NCBI RefSeq assembly: GCF_020080835.1
Contig: NC_058160.1
Span: 16,417,152 to 16,481,151 of the forward strand
Direction: 5' to 3'
DNA: 64,000 nt
From: Cotesia glomerata
Taxonomy: Eukaryota; Arthropoda; Insecta; Hymenoptera; Braconidae
Position numbers and translations under genes: made by a program. Below are positions 10,847 through 24,100 of this stretch, one piece after another. Positions within the stretch are counted from its first letter, which is position 1, and each line of letters opens with the position of its first letter. The notes beneath the pieces were generated by a model. The model searched no databases and had not been told where the DNA came from. It saw only the letters and a program-made list of their open reading frames with translations.

Positions 10847-12691
10847 TTTATTTATTTATTTATTTATTTTTTATTTATTCATGATAAATGCCAAGGCACA
10901 GGCCGAATGGCAAGGTATTTGAATTACATTTGAAATGTGTATGAATATAAGTATACATTATATTATTTGCAAAGTTACTTAAAATTATATAAAATACACA
11001 ATATAGATAGATAAGAGGCTACATTAAAATATTCAGTCAAATAATTAATTGTAATACTTGGATATAAGTTTTGGTTTATAGTTATGAATATTTAAATATT
11101 GAGATTTATTAATTTTTTGGTATACTAAAGTTTAGATTTATTAATATGATTTAGATAATAGAATTTAGTTGATAAAATTTAAACACTGAGATTTAAACAA
11201 GGCCAATTATAATAAGAATACGCTTTTCAGGCCCTTGAGTTAGAATGATTTGAAATAAACTATATCGTAAACTTATAAATTAAGATTTAAAATTCCATAG
11301 ATTCAATTAAAATACATATATTGCATAGGTAAGGTAGAGACGTCAAATTAACAATTATGTTAGAAATCATTAGATAATAGATACTCAAACATGCTCTTTT
11401 TAAATATCTCTAAGGAACTCGCGTCTAATACATCTACTGGTAGTTTTTGCCAGAGACGTATTGCTGAAATCACAAATGAATGTTCCAGATATGATGTTGA
11501 GAATTTTGGAATTAAAAAATTAACATTATTGTTTTTGATCGCTAATCTCTCAGACCTTCTTGAATCATCTTCTCTAAATAATTCTCTTAGATAACTAGGC
11601 TTACCAATAGATAACAATTTATAAAAATAAGTAGCTAGAAAATAAACTCTTCTAGATTTAACTGATAACCATTTTAATTCTTGCCCATACGGTGTAATAT
11701 GTTCATCTCGGCGAAGATTAAAGATGAATCTTATTGCATTATTTAAAGAATGCTGTAGATTTAAATCATTTTCTGCATTAGAATCTATAAGTACTATAGA
11801 ACATCAATCAATTAATGGCCAAACTATAGCTGCTACTAATAATTTCCTTATTTCAGGAGTGAAAATATTTTTCCGAGTCTTTAAACAATACAATGTGGCG
11901 TTAATCTTCTTAATCGTATGTGAAATATAATTTTTCCAGGAGAGATCATTACTCATAATCAATCCAAGACACTTTGTATGATTAATATAAGGTAGTTCAA
12001 CATTATCAAAAATAATTAATGGAAGAGAGACCCAATCAATTTGTTTTAGTTTACTATTTGTTCCAATGATCATAGCTTTCGTTTTCATCAAATTAACCAA
12101 CAGACCATGCTCCTTTGCCCAGTCAGAAATAGCTTGGGCATCCTTAGTAACTAAATCAACTGCATTAAGGATATTATTAATTTCAAAATGAAAATATATA
12201 TATTTATCATCTGCAAATTGCCCATATTTACAAAAAGTAATCCGTCTGACTACTAAATTTATCACTATAAGAAATAAGATTGGTCCCAATACAAAACCTT
12301 GAGAAACCCCTGATAAAGTTTCGAGAAATTCAAGTGGAAAATTATCTTCATCTATAATTGATTGTGAACGGTTTGATAGATATGAAAAAAACCAAGTGAT
12401 AGTATTTAAAGAAAAACCTAATTCAAACAATGCTTTTAATATCACTTTGTGATCAAAATAATCAAATGCCTTACTTAAATCAAATAAAACTAGAAGTGTT
12501 AATTCTCCTCTATCCATTGCATTACAAATATCATCAGTTAATTTGAGAAGGGCGGTTTGTGTGCTATGATTTTTTCTAAAGCCAGATTGAAATGTGTCTA
12601 GTAACTCATTTTCATCCAGATAGTTTACTACTTGGTTTGCAACTATTCTTTCAAAAACTTTACTCAAATGGGATAAATTATTACTTATCAA
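10847..12691 (-). mobile_element. 5'-truncated LINE (Jockey/CR1-type), with tail
   Basis: On minus, the element begins inside the reverse transcriptase at about 12691. It runs through the RT C-terminal region and ends in a GCCATTCGGCCTGTGCC - CCTTGGCATTTATCATG tail plus (AATA)n at about 10847-10885, typical of Jockey-like 3' ends. The 5' truncation is the usual dead-on-arrival form of a LINE insertion. The family assignment is from motif style only. Confidence 0.75.
11360..12691 (-). pseudogene. LINE reverse transcriptase fragment, one in-frame stop
   Basis: The frame encodes the middle and C-terminal part of a non-LTR reverse transcriptase, which would copy element RNA onto nicked target DNA. 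Visible blocks in order are LSKVFERIVANQV, the FRKNHSTQTALLKL block, the first catalytic aspartate in FDLSKAFD, a changed GVSQGFVLGPILF block (normally GVPQGSVLGP), and the active site FADDK instead of YADD. A thumb and C-terminal region follow. One TGA at 11804-11806 breaks the frame, which then continues uninterrupted to 11360. The N-terminal endonuclease and RT fingers are missing by truncation. Substitutions in core motifs indicate an inactive copy. Confidence 0.85.
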
Positions 12692-13370
12692 TCAAAATTA
12701 CGATTGAATTTTAAAGTATGATTTTTATTGCCATTATTACAATAAAAGTTTTCTAATGAAAAAAATAAAATAAAAATTTTATAAAAAAAATGCAATAGCA
12801 AATTTCATAATTGGCATCGCGGAGTAGGACATAATTTTGGGACTACACATATGATATGGTACTCAACTTAAAGCTTATTTAAGGAGCTTTCAGAAGCAAT
12901 TTACAGATATTCAATAAGTTATCGCATTCAAAAGTTATTCTAGTAATAATGTGAAGAAATATGAATTTTTATGATTTTGAAAATTTTGAAATCCTGGCAT
13001 TTCTAAATTACTTGACCGATTAAGCTCACCTTAGAACTTGACTCCGGTATCTATCTGTAGCATAACTATGTTGAGATTAGTAAGGATCCGTTGTAAATTG
13101 GTGACGCTATCGTTGTGACAAGCCGCATTATATCGTATATATTAGGGTGCTTTTTTTTTTCATTTTTTTTTTCGGTCCCATCGTAAAATTTTATTGCAAG
13201 TATCCAAGAAAAAATGCCCTGCAAGTTTGGGCCCTTAATATTAATATGAGCGGATTTCATGGAAAAATCAAGTTTAGAGGCCTGTACTACCTCGCCGGTT
13301 CGAGTTACGACTTGGCCGCAGTGAACACTTTTGTAGAGCGTTCAATTCTGAAAAAAACTCTTTAATTTAT
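12692..13370. other. AT-rich intergenic or repeat sequence
   Basis: No gene is seen. A TTTTTTTTTTCATTTTTTTTTT tract is at about 13150. An AAAGCTTATTTAAGGAGCTT dyad near 12870 resembles the AAAGCTTATTTAATAAGCTT dyads in the insertion at 46015-46908, which hints at a shared repeat. Confidence 0.4.
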
Positions 13371-13376
13371 GAGAGG

Positions 13377-13433
<57 letters not shown>

Positions 13434-13600
13434 CGACAGACAGACATAGTGACAACCTCGCGGGAGTAGTCAGGGAAGCTTCCTGTAACCTTCAAACGTC
13501 AAGATCTGATGAAAACTCGATTTTTGCAAAATGAGGTAAAACCAATAACTTCCCGATTTTTGGAAATCTTCGATTTTCTTAGCGGGAAGTTAAAAATATT
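13371..13600 (-). repeat. R-type microsatellite repeat terminus (minus)
   Basis: It consists of a (CA)n run (13381-13430), a GACAACCTCGCGGGAGTAGT block and an AATAACTTCCCGATTTTTGG - AGCGGGAAGTTA hairpin-like end. The same blocks occur in plus orientation at 3270-3430 and in minus at 63858-63935. It lies immediately downstream of the transposase gene below. Confidence 0.8.
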
Positions 13601-13611
13601 ATATGCTATAT

Positions 13612-15051
13612 TTACATTTTATATCTAATAACTTGGGTCTTCCTGATCAGTGGTCCTTGTAGATTAGTTAAAGCAGCAACGATTATATTATCCATTTGAG
13701 GAATTAGTTTGATATTGACACATGAATGAGGTTAACAAATTACCAATTCTCGTATTCTTCTTATCAATCTTTCAATGTGAATACGGAGGCTTGCGATTCG
13801 TTTGGTAGCAATAACTTCATCATGACTTGGTTTATTCTGAGAACTTACCGTCCGTGATCTAATTAACGTACAGCTTTTTTCAATCACCAAATTTTCTATG
13901 TGTAAAGCCCCTATCAGCTAATACCACAGCACCTGATTTCAAACAATCCAAATACCCCGATTGAGAAACAATTTCGGCATCCGATGTTCTACCACCGAAG
14001 CCAGGTGAAATAAAATTAACAATACCATCAGGGGTACAAGAAACTAAATATTTAGCCGTGTTACACTTCTTGTACTCAGACCAAGTAAATGATTGTTTTA
14101 CATGATCTGTTGACTTTTTTATTTCAATTTCTAAACAATCTATTATTGATTGTACAGCAGCATAACGACTTCGAAAACTTATTGGCAACTGACGTTTGAT
14201 TCTTACCGATAAAGGCCAAATAATAAAGTCTTTTAAATATTCTGCCATGATTGGCAATGTCTTGGTGAATATACGACTTATATTGGAAGTTTACATTCAA
14301 AATTGTCGACTAAAATCGCCAAATTTTCATATAGTCTTATTTTTTTTAACGTAATAAATATATCAACGTCAGTTAAATTAGCAGTGTGCAAAATATCAAT
14401 AATATCTAATTAATCACTCGGAATCCCGATGTATTTACGAGGTAATAGTCGGATTCTTTCAAATGTTTGCTTAAGATTACATTTTTGAAATTCTCCTTGT
14501 TTAAGTGCATTTTTCTAGTCACTTTCTATGCTTTCTTTTGTAGATAAAAAATTATTTGATGAAGAAGAGGGGAATGAAGCTGCAGTTGTGTTAGATGATA
14601 AAATGATAGTATTAGGCGATAAATTTGTAAGCTCATGATTATTCGTTGATAAAAAACAAGAATGAATCACATTTTTGTTTTCAATTAACTGTTGAATTGG
14701 AGACGATACACGATCTTTAGTTACAGGTTTACATTAAACTGTTGTGCTTCTGTTCGAGCTCCTTATTTTTACTTGAACAGCAACATTTACTTTTTGACTT
14801 TCGCTAGCAGGATAATAATGGTAAATATTAAATGTATTATTATCAGAATCCTCTTGTGTAGTAAAATTAAGAGAGCCTATGCACTCCACATTCATATCAT
14901 CCATTGTACTGCTACAGCTTTGGTCCAATGTTAAGTTATTAATATTTAAATCAATTTTTTCAGAATCTTGATCAACATCCATTGAAGAAGGATCTGTGTT
15001 TGTAGATTTTGGGTGATCAAAAAATTTGTGTAGCACAATATTTTTTCTCAT
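13612..15051 (-). pseudogene. DDE_4 (ISL2EU/Harbinger-type) transposase, frameshifted
   Basis: Read on minus, the pieces form a cut-and-paste transposase. An N-terminal low-complexity part (15051-14734, start MRKNIVLHKFFDHPKS) leads to a helix-turn-helix-like region around 14480-14260 with stops and shifts. The catalytic domain at 14257-13880 shows IIDCLEIEI (first aspartate), TWSEYKKCNTAKYL, FISPGFGGRTSD and VLADRGF (second aspartate). A shift near 13880 moves to another frame. That frame holds IATKRIASLRIHIERLIRRI, with the expected third acidic residue, and CVNIKLIPQMDNI, ending at the stop at 13612-13614. At least one in-frame stop and two shifts make it inactive. ISL2EU is the best match from memory; Harbinger is the alternative. 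These proteins often carry an N-terminal THAP domain, which is missing here. Confidence 0.8.
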
Positions 15052-15875
15052 ACTCTTCTTATTACCACCCGAAAAAAAATTTTTCTATATAATCATATAT
15101 AACACCGGCACACAAAAAAAAAAAGTTGTCTGTACTTGGGACGCGCCACATATATTCCCATGTAATTTGACCCGCTGAACCCGAATTTGAGGTCCGTTTG
15201 GCCCCTACACCCTAGGATTTTGAGAAAACTGTAAAAAACCGAAAAAAAACGGGAAAATTGGGGGTTTTGGTGATTGAAAAATTTTTTTAGATTCTAACTA
15301 TGCATGATTTTCATGTATTTCGATCTGCTTTATACTTATCTGAAGTGTACTCAGACCAGCAGCCATTAAAAGTCTAAGTAAATCCCGAAAAACCCATGAA
15401 AATTGCGAAAAAAAACAAAAAATTCCCAATATTGTGATAAAAAAAAATGTATTGAGCTAAATATATGATGATTTTCATGTAGGTTTATCGACGACATATA
15501 AATCTCCAACTTTTATAACTCAGACGTCTCGAAAACATCAAACAAATGTGCAAAAAACCCCGAAAATTGGAAAAAAATCAAATGTAATATAATAAAAATC
15601 GAGTTATTATTCAAAATAAATAAAAAAAATCATATCATTCGATCTGTGGTGCATAAAAAAAAAGTATTTCGTCTTAAGACTTAAAAAAAATTAATTTTTT
15701 CGGAAAATATCATCAAAACCCTTTGGATTTGAATTTTAATTCGTTCTCCGCTTATATCTCACCCTTTTATCTTCAAACGTCCTGCATAAAGGGTTTCTCT
15801 TTCGTTTCCTCTCTTCTTCGGGTAAATCTCTCTTTTTTAATTATTACGTAAATAATTATAATTATATATGACTAC
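15052..15875. other. AT-rich sequence with runs of A, no gene
   Basis: It contains CCCGAATTTGAGGTCCG and TGGCCCCTACACCCTAGG near 15180-15220 and many AAAAACC-type tracts. The latter resemble repeats of the AAACCCGAAAA style. No coding frame and no RNA gene were recognised. Confidence 0.4.
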
Positions 15876-18800
15876 TAGCTGTTACCCGCCCGCTTCGCTG
15901 GGCACTTCATAGAATTGTATTTTTAGAGATCTAGACTTGAAATTTAATGGGAGTATTGTTTAGATTTGTACAGATTTCAAATTTCATCACATTGGCCCGT
16001 ACCTTTTATCCCTGTGATTATTCTAGCTAATATTCATTGTAAATTTTAATGTGCAATCACTATGATATTTCAGTGGTATTTTTCCAAAAGTGAATAATGA
16101 CTGAAACGAAGAAAAAAATTTGAAACGATCATTGAAAGTTTCAGTTAAAGTAATTGCGCGTCTCATAAGTTAAGTTTAAATTTGGCTAGCTTGAAGCGTG
16201 AATTATTAAAAAAGGAAAATATTTAAATCCGTTGGCCTTGGAGGCCATTCCCGAAAGTTCCTGTTTTTCTCGAGATTCTATTAAATTCTATATCTGTAGG
16301 AACTGTATTTGAAAAGTATAAATTTTTTGACAATTATCACTCCCACACTCTTATATGGGAGAGGAATTTCATGAGATCCTATTCGAGAAAATTTCTACAT
16401 TATAAACAACAGGTTTCAACAAAACTTCAAGTCCATAGAAACTTTTGTTTGGAAATGAGAGATTTTCATTGTTAACACCCCCGCAATCCCTTCTAGGGTT
16501 AGAATTCGAGAAAATCCATTCTTAGCTGAACTTGACATCATACACGAAGATTCTCACCAAATTTAGAGTCTGTAGAAGTTACAGTTTGGAAATTAAAATT
16601 TTAGATTTTAGCACCCATCCCCGCAATTCCTATGGGGGCGTCCATAAATTACGTGAGGCATTTTTTAAAATTTTTCGACCCCCCCTCCCACCTTGATAAA
16701 ATTTCATAAGATTTTCCCCAACTCCCTCCTCCCTCCCCTAATCTCACGCGAGATTCTTTAAAATTTATGTTTTGGCTGTAAACGTGATGGATTATTGAAA
16801 AAAAAAAAAAGCGCCAATCGGCTACACTCGACATGGATAGGTAGATTTCTTGTTTGAATATTGAAAAAAACACGTTATTAAAAGGCCGTAATGTCCTAAA
16901 ATTTATTTTCTATTATATTTTTGCAAATAACGTAATGGGATTAACTATAACAAATAGATATTTGAAGTCATTTACCTAAAAAATCAGATTTTTTACATAT
17001 AAAAGTCATTTGATGATAAAAGCTAAAATTTAATTTATTCTTGATTTTTTTTGAATTTTCTGACTACGAAATAAATTGAAAAAAGTATTAAAAGTCGACG
17101 AACAATAGCTTAAATTGAAGATAATTAAACATATTACGACAAAATTTTATTGAAATTACGACATGAGACCGGCTACCACCGATAGATTTCTAAATAAATC
17201 TACCTAAAAAATTAGTGAACCTATCGATCAATAATCAAATTAAACAATCGAGCGCTACTTTGCTGCTCTGCAGGGTTCAGACGAATACGACAAACACCAT
17301 TGTGTCAAATTTGGCCATATTTTATTATAGAAATAATATTTCACGCAATTTTACACTGTTTTCTGCTAGAGAAAAAATTACGTGATATTTGTTAAGATCC
17401 CCCCTCCCCCCTAAGTGAGATTTGGTAAGATTTAGCTTGATCCACTCCCCCCCTAGAACACCTCACGTAATTAATGGATGCCCCCTATCGGAAATAGTCT
17501 TTATTGAAGTTCATTGTGAGATGATCTCTACATGAGAAATAAAAGATTTTTACCAAATTTAGAGTTTTTAGAAGCTATATTTTGGAAATTAACATTTTTT
17601 ATTGTTAACACCCACCCCCGCGATCTTTATTGGAGGTAATTCGTAGTAAAGTCCGTTCTTAAATAATTTCTATATTATATGTAGAAGACTCTTACTAAAT
17701 TTGGGGTCTGTAGGAGCTATAGCTTGGAAAATAAAAATTTTATTTGTTAACAACTACCCCCACAAACCCCTGTGAGGTGAACCATCGTGAAATTCGTTCG
17801 TATATTATTTCTACATCTCTTACAGAAAATTCTTACCCAATTTGGAATATATGGGAGCTGTAGTTTACAAACGGGAATTTTTTATTGTTAACGCCCCCGC
17901 AATTCTCTTTGAGGTAGAATATCGTAGAATTCGTTCATAAATTATTTTTCCATCACTTACAGAAAGTTCCTACAAAATTTGGAGTCTGTAAGAGCTACAA
18001 CTTTAAAATTCAAAATTTTCATTGTTTATACCCATCCCCGCAACCCCTGTGGGGTGAGATATCGTAAAATTCGTTTATAGATTATTTCTAGTCGATAGAA
18101 ACTATAGTTTAAGAACGGGAATTTTTCATTGTTAATGCCGTCGCAAACCCCTTTGGGGGAGGAATTTAATAAAATCCATTCTTAGCTGAACTTGACAGGA
18201 AAATTATATCGGAAGATTTCTACCAAATTTAGAGTCTATAAAAGTTACAGTTTGGAAATTAAAATTGAAAATTCTAACACTCACCCCCGCAATCGCTATT
18301 AAAGGTAGAATTTATTGAAATCCTCATTTAGATCACTTCTACATCACACATAGAAGACTCTCACCGAATTTGGAGTCTGTAGGAGCTATAGCTAGGAAAT
18401 TTAAAATTGTAATTGTTAACACCTACCCCCGAAATCCATATTTGGAGTAGGTTATCATTAAATATGCTCTTAGATCATTTCTACCTCAAATATAGCAGAT
18501 TCTTACTAAATTTAGAGCCTATGGGAGCTTTAGCTTAGAAATTTAAAATTTTCATTGATAGCACCCACCCCCACAATCCATATTTGGAGGAGGTTGTTAT
18601 AAAATTCACTATTAGATCATTTCTGGATCACATATAAATGATTCCTACCAAATTTGAAACCTATAGGAGCTATAGTTTAGAAATTTTTTATTTTTATTGT
18701 TAACCCCTACCCCGCAATCTTTATTGGGGATGAGTTATCATAAAATCCGCTCATAGATAATTTCTACACCACATATAGGAGATTCCTACTAAATTTGGAG

Positions 18801-19010
18801 TAGATAGGAGCTATAGTTTAAAAATGGGAATTTTTCATTGTCAACGCCCCCGCAACCCCCCTTGTGGGTGGAATTTCGTAAAATCCGTTCTTAGCTGACC
18901 TCTACTCGGCGAAAGGAATATTCCTACCAAATTTCAAATCTCTACGCCTTATGGTTCCAGAGATATCGTGATAAGTCAATATATAGGTGGAAATCTCATA
19001 TATATATATA
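15876..19010 (-). mobile_element. Non-autonomous Helitron-like element with internal tandem array (copy A)
   Basis: On minus, the 3' end reads GGTAACAGCTAG at 15876-15887. It is preceded by a GCCC-A-GC-GAA-GC-GGGC hairpin, the arrangement expected of a Helitron 3' terminus (hairpin then CTRR). The other end, at about 18990-19010, is GAGATTTCCACCTATATATT followed by a GATATCTCTGGAACCATAAG block. The interior is an imperfect tandem array of about 140-bp monomers, each carrying CACCCCCGCAATCC-type and ACCAAATTTGGAGTCTGTAG-type blocks. No coding sequence is present. A MITE interrupts it at 16634-17485. The Helitron label rests on the 3' hairpin; the 5' end is not a textbook TC. Confidence 0.6.
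16634..17485. mobile_element. 852-bp MITE with GGGGGCGTCCAT inverted ends
   Basis: The left end is GGGGGCGTCCATAAATTACG and the right end is the complement of GGGGGCATCCATTAATTACG. Similarity continues inward for roughly 90 bases through C-rich tracts. A TAT duplication flanks it (16631-16633 and 17486-17488). The uninterrupted target is visible as the paralogous array unit near 41695-41715 (minus), where the same sequence reads without the element. No transposase is present. The 3-bp duplication fits PIF/Harbinger-type mobilisation, but that is inference. Confidence 0.85.
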
Positions 19011-19199
19011 TATATAGATTTATTGGCACCAGATGTACAGCTTGTCTAACAAACTCTGATACATCTTTCGCTTAAATCTACTTTTCTTATACTAATTTTA
19101 TAATTTATTATTTTATTTTAGTATTCGAACTTGAAAGTTAATCTATAACGCTAGTAAATACTTTCTTCGACTTTGGGTCGTTTCCTTAGTTTCAGTTTA
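19011..19199. other. Spacer between two array copies
   Basis: This AT-rich sequence, starting TTTATTGGCACCAGATGTAC, has no similarity to the array monomers and no gene. Confidence 0.4.
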
Positions 19200-20060
19200 T
19201 CGCATATAGCAGATTCTTTTCAAATTTGGAGCTTATAGGAGCTACAGCTCGAAAATTTAAAACTTTAATTGTTAAAACCCACCCCCGCACCCTCCTGTGG
19301 GGAGGGATATCGTAAGATTCGTTCATAAATTAATTTTACATTACTTACAGAAAATTCATACAAAATTATGAGTCTGTCGAAGCTGTAGCTCGGAAATTTA
19401 AAATTTTCATTGTTAACGCCCACCCCCGCAATCCATATTGGGGGTAGGCTGTCATTAAATCCGCTTTTAAATTATTTCTACATGCCATAGAACAGATTCT
19501 TACCAAATTTGGAGCCTATAGGAGCTACAGCTCGGAAATTTGAAATTTTAATTGTTAAGATCCACCCCCGCACTTCTCTGTGGAGTGGGATATCGTAAAA
19601 TTCGTTCATAAATTATTTTTACATCACTTACGAAAAATTCATACAAAATTAGGAGTCTGTAGGAGCTAAAAGTCGAAAATTTTTAATTTTCATTGTCAAC
19701 GTCCACCCCCGCAATCCATATTGGGAGTAGATTGTCATAAAATCCACTCTTAGATTATTTTTACCTCGCATATAGCAGATACTTATCAAATTTTGAGCCT
19801 TTAGGAGCTACAGCTAAAAAAATTAAAATTTTCATTGCTTATCTAGCTTCGATAGAAGCTATAGGTTAAGAATGGGAATTTTTTATTGTTATCGCCCCCG
19901 CAACCACCCTTGTGGGTTGAATTTCCTAAAATCCGTTCTTAGCTGAACTCTACTCGGCGTAAGGAATATTCCTACCAAATTTCAAGTCGCTACGCCTTAT
20001 GGTTCCAGAGATATCGTGATGAGTCAATATATAGGTGGGAATCTCTTATATATATATAGA
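19200..20060 (-). mobile_element. Non-autonomous Helitron-like array, partial copy B
   Basis: The monomers resume at about 19200 (CGCATATAGCAGATTCTT). The copy ends at about 20045 in the same terminus as copy A, GATATCGTGATGAGTCAATA followed by TATAGGTGGGAATC. It lacks the CTAG hairpin end, so it is a truncated or recombined copy oriented as copy A. Confidence 0.6.
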
Positions 20061-20099
20061 TATATGGAGCAATATACAGCCAGACAAGATTATACATAG

Positions 20100-20136
<37 letters not shown>
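20100..20136 (+). repeat. (TA)n microsatellite
   Basis: This is a pure TA run immediately upstream of the 5' end of Helitron copy 1. Many elements in this window border TA runs. Confidence 0.9.
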
Positions 20137-20139
<3 letters not shown>

Positions 20140-20150
20140 CTCGTGTCACA

Positions 20151-21193
20151 GTTTTCGTTGCCATACTCCTCCGAAACGGCTTGACCGATTTTGATGAAAT
20201 TTTTTGTGCTCATCCGGTATCTATGAGAATCGGCCAACATCTATTTTTCATCCCCCTAAATGTTAGGGGTAGTCCACCCCTAAATTTTTTTGTTTATTTT
20301 TTAGACAAAATTTTTAATTTCTATTTTTTTATGATACAACATACAAAAATACATACAATCCTCAATTTTCACCCTTCTACGATCAACCCTTATTTTTTAA
20401 TAGCCATTTTAGTAATTTAATCATTTTTCCTCTCCGGTCGAAAACTGATCAATCGTCATTTAATTAGTTATCCCCGCCAGATGTCTACAGGTGTCACTTC
20501 TGACCCAGTAAACAGCACGGAGTAGGGATGAGAACGAAGCCGGTCTCCTTTCTTTCTCACTCCCTACACAGTTGTCGGCCATCATTATTGTTTATGCATC
20601 AAGTGTAGTAGTAACGTTGACAATTATTATTTTGCTATCTCAGTGTAACTCTTATATTAACTTTTAATCATTCCTATTTTATCAATAATAATTAAATTAT
20701 CAATTTTGAGTGTATTTTGCACGATTAGTTAATCAAGTGATTTTATAACCTCAAAAGTACTCAACACGTGACACGAGCTTCCAATAACAACGGATTTTGT
20801 GTTGTAAGTATACTTTCTTTTATTTATATCGAAAATGTTGTTGATCTTATAAAAATGTAATTTTAATTTAATTTTATTAAAAAAATGTTATTGAACAATT
20901 AAGATTTTCATAGTTTCCAAAAAATCAATCATTATGAATCTTTATTCTGAAATGTCAATAGAAATATTGGTTGTATGACAAAATTATAAGAGACAATAGT
21001 TTCATAAAATTTAATTTTTTACTTTTGTTTGAAAAATTTTTCTATAAAACTTATATTTTTGTTATAATTTCATAAATTAAAACTAATCATTTCAAAACTG
21101 CGGCAAAAATCCTGGCCCTAATTATACTTTTAACATTTTTCATCATTAAATAATTTCATTAATTCTATTTATGTATGTTTTGTACATTGAGCA
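20151..21193 (+). other. Helitron copy 1 5' untranslated region
   Basis: About 1.04 kb lies between the 5' terminus and the start codon, with no coding frame of note. CCAGATGTCTACAGGTGTCA and GTAAACAGCACGGAGTAGGG near 20480-20525 are also present in copy 2 near 51000, so the region is element-derived and probably carries the promoter. Confidence 0.6.
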
Positions 21194-24100
21194 ATGCCAA
21201 GAAAACGCAAAGGGGCTGATTTGAGCCGCAGTACAAGTAAAGCTCGAAACTTGCGAAATAGCAGATCCGAAAGAACAGAAGAACAAATCCAGCAACAAAA
21301 TACTGATGCACGTGTCAGAATGGCGCAATTGCATCAAGAAGAGCCAGAAGATACACGAGCTGAACGCAATGAAGTCAGAAGATTAGAACAACGACAATCA
21401 CGCCGTTTCACAGTCAATAGACGAAGAACAAATGACCAACAACGACAACAGGTACATCGAGCATTTATATCTGATTCATTCCTGCGTCTAGCATTCCAGT
21501 ATGAGCCCGATATTGAATATTATGCTCATTCAAAAGTAGTAATTGGTGCTATGGACAAGGAATGTCCGCATTGTCATGCTCTGAAATTCAAAAATGAGCC
21601 AGCTGGGATGTGTTGCGTGTCAGGAAAAGTGCAACTACCTGAAATTGAAACACCACCTGAACCATTGAACGGCTTACTTATCGGCATGGATCCAGATTCT
21701 AACGTGTTCCTGAAGTCAATTCGAAGATTCAATTCATGCTTTCAAATGACATCGTTCGGAGCAACAGAAATAGTTCGAAATATAAATGCAAATGGTCAAC
21801 TATTCAATTCTACATTCAAAATCAGAGGCCAAGTTTATCATAAAATGGGCTCACTGCTGCCAATGCCAAACGAACCACATAAATTCTTACAAATCTACTT
21901 TATGGGCGGCGAGGATTCCGGAAGCGCACTTGCCAATCGCGTGAATGCACGTTGTGATTATAATAATCTTGATTCACTTTATGCCAGGCGCATCGTCAGC
22001 GAGCTAAATGCTCTTTTGAACGAGCACAACGAGTTGTTGAAAATATTCAAATCACATATGCACCAATTACAAAGCGATAATCACGCTATCGTCATTAATC
22101 CTGATAAAACACCAGCTGGAGATCATATTCGTAGATTAAATGCACCCGTTGTTGATGATGTTGCTGGAATCATGGTTGGCGATTGTACAGCTGCACGAGA
22201 AATTGTGATTCGTAGAAGAAATAATAATCTTCAGTTCATTGCTGACACACATCGTTCATATGACGCTCTCCAATATCCGCTAATATTCTGGAAGGGACAA
22301 GACGGATATTGCATAAACATAAAACAACGAGATCCCGTATCAGGTACTTCATTGATTATTAATTTGATCATTAATCATTTAACAAAACAATTAAATTATT
22401 GAACGTAATAAATTTAAATTAATTTTTATGAACAAATATTACAGGAGCTGAAACAAACAAGAACGTTAGCTCAAAGGATTATGATGCGTACCGATTAATG
22501 ATTAGACGTGGCCTGGACAACGTCATTTTACGATGTCGTGAGCTTTGTCAACAATTCATGGTCGACATGTACGCAAAGATTGAGAGCGAACGACTTCGAT
22601 ACTTACGATATAATCAACAAAAGCTGCGCGCGGAAGAGTACATTTATTTGCGAGACGCTATCAACAACAACGCCGACGTCGCCGAAATTGGTAACCATGT
22701 CATTTTACCATCATCGTACGTAGGCAGTCCACGTCATATGCAAGAATATATACAGGATGCTCTGACTTTCGTGCGCGAATATGGACGACCATGTTTATTT
22801 ATCACGTTCACATGTAATCCAAAATGGCCAGAGATTACATCTTTGCTACTGCCTGGCCAAAATGCAATACATCGCCATGACATTACAGCACGTGTGTTCA
22901 GACAAAAGTTGAAGTCTTTAATAAGTTTTATTACTAAATCACATGTATTTGGTCCCACACGTTGCTGGATGTATTCGGTTGAGTGGCAAAAGCGAGGATT
23001 ACCTCATGCACACATTTTGGTTTGGTTCATCGACAAAATCCGTCCTGAAGAAATCGATAGTATCATTTCTGCGGAAATTCCAGATCCATCCACTGACCAA
23101 CTGCTGTTTGATATTGTTACAACAAACATGATTCATGGTCCATGTGGTACTCTTAATAGTTCATCGCCTTGCATGGCTGATGGAAAATGTACTAAAAATT
23201 TCCCTAAAGATTTTACCAATGATACGGTCACAAATGTCGACGGATACCCAATATATCGTCGAAGAAATCATGAAAATGGCGGACAATCATTTATTAAAAA
23301 TATCATCAACACAGACATTGATATTGACAATCGTTGGGTGGTGCCATATTCGCCTCTGCTGAGCAAGACATATAATGCTCATATTAATGTTGAGTTCTGC
23401 AGTTCTGTGAAGAGCATCAAATACATTTGCAAGTATGTCCATAAAGGCAGTAATATGGCGGTGTTTAGAGTAGAAAATACTAATGTGAATGCTCCTCCAG
23501 TGAATAAAAACGATGAAATAACGCTCTACCAAATTGGTCGGTACATCAGCTCCAATGAAGCTGCTTGGCGTATCTTTGGTTTTCCAATTCATGAACGGGA
23601 TCCAGCAGTCGTTCAGATAGCCATCCATCTTGAAAACGGTCAGCGTGTATTTTTCACGAACGAGACAGCGATTGATCGTGCAATAAATCCACCTAAAACT
23701 ACACTCACTGCATTTTTTGAATTGTGTAATCGTGCGGATGATTTTGGTGCCTTTGCACGAACATTACTCTATTCACAAGTACCACGCTATTTCACATGGA
23801 CTCAAACAAAAACATGGATGCCCCGCAAGCAAGGCTCACCAGTTGCTGCATGTCTCAATTTATTTAAATCAAACGCCTTGGGGCGATTATTTACAGTCAA
23901 TCCAAGACACACGGAGTGCTTTTATCTTCGACTGTTGTTGGTTAATGTTACTGGCCCATTATCATTTCAAGATATACGTAAAGTGAATGGGCAACAATGC
24001 TGGAAGACGACAACCAGTGGGAATGCATGCTTGCTGAAGCTGCATTGAACTGTACAGCAATACAAATTCGTCTACTATTCGCTATAGTGTTGACTACATG

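Noticed and set aside
16200..20045. Centromeric satellite interpretation
   Set aside because: The array is short, diverged, and ends at defined termini shared with copy C, so a mobile element explains it better.
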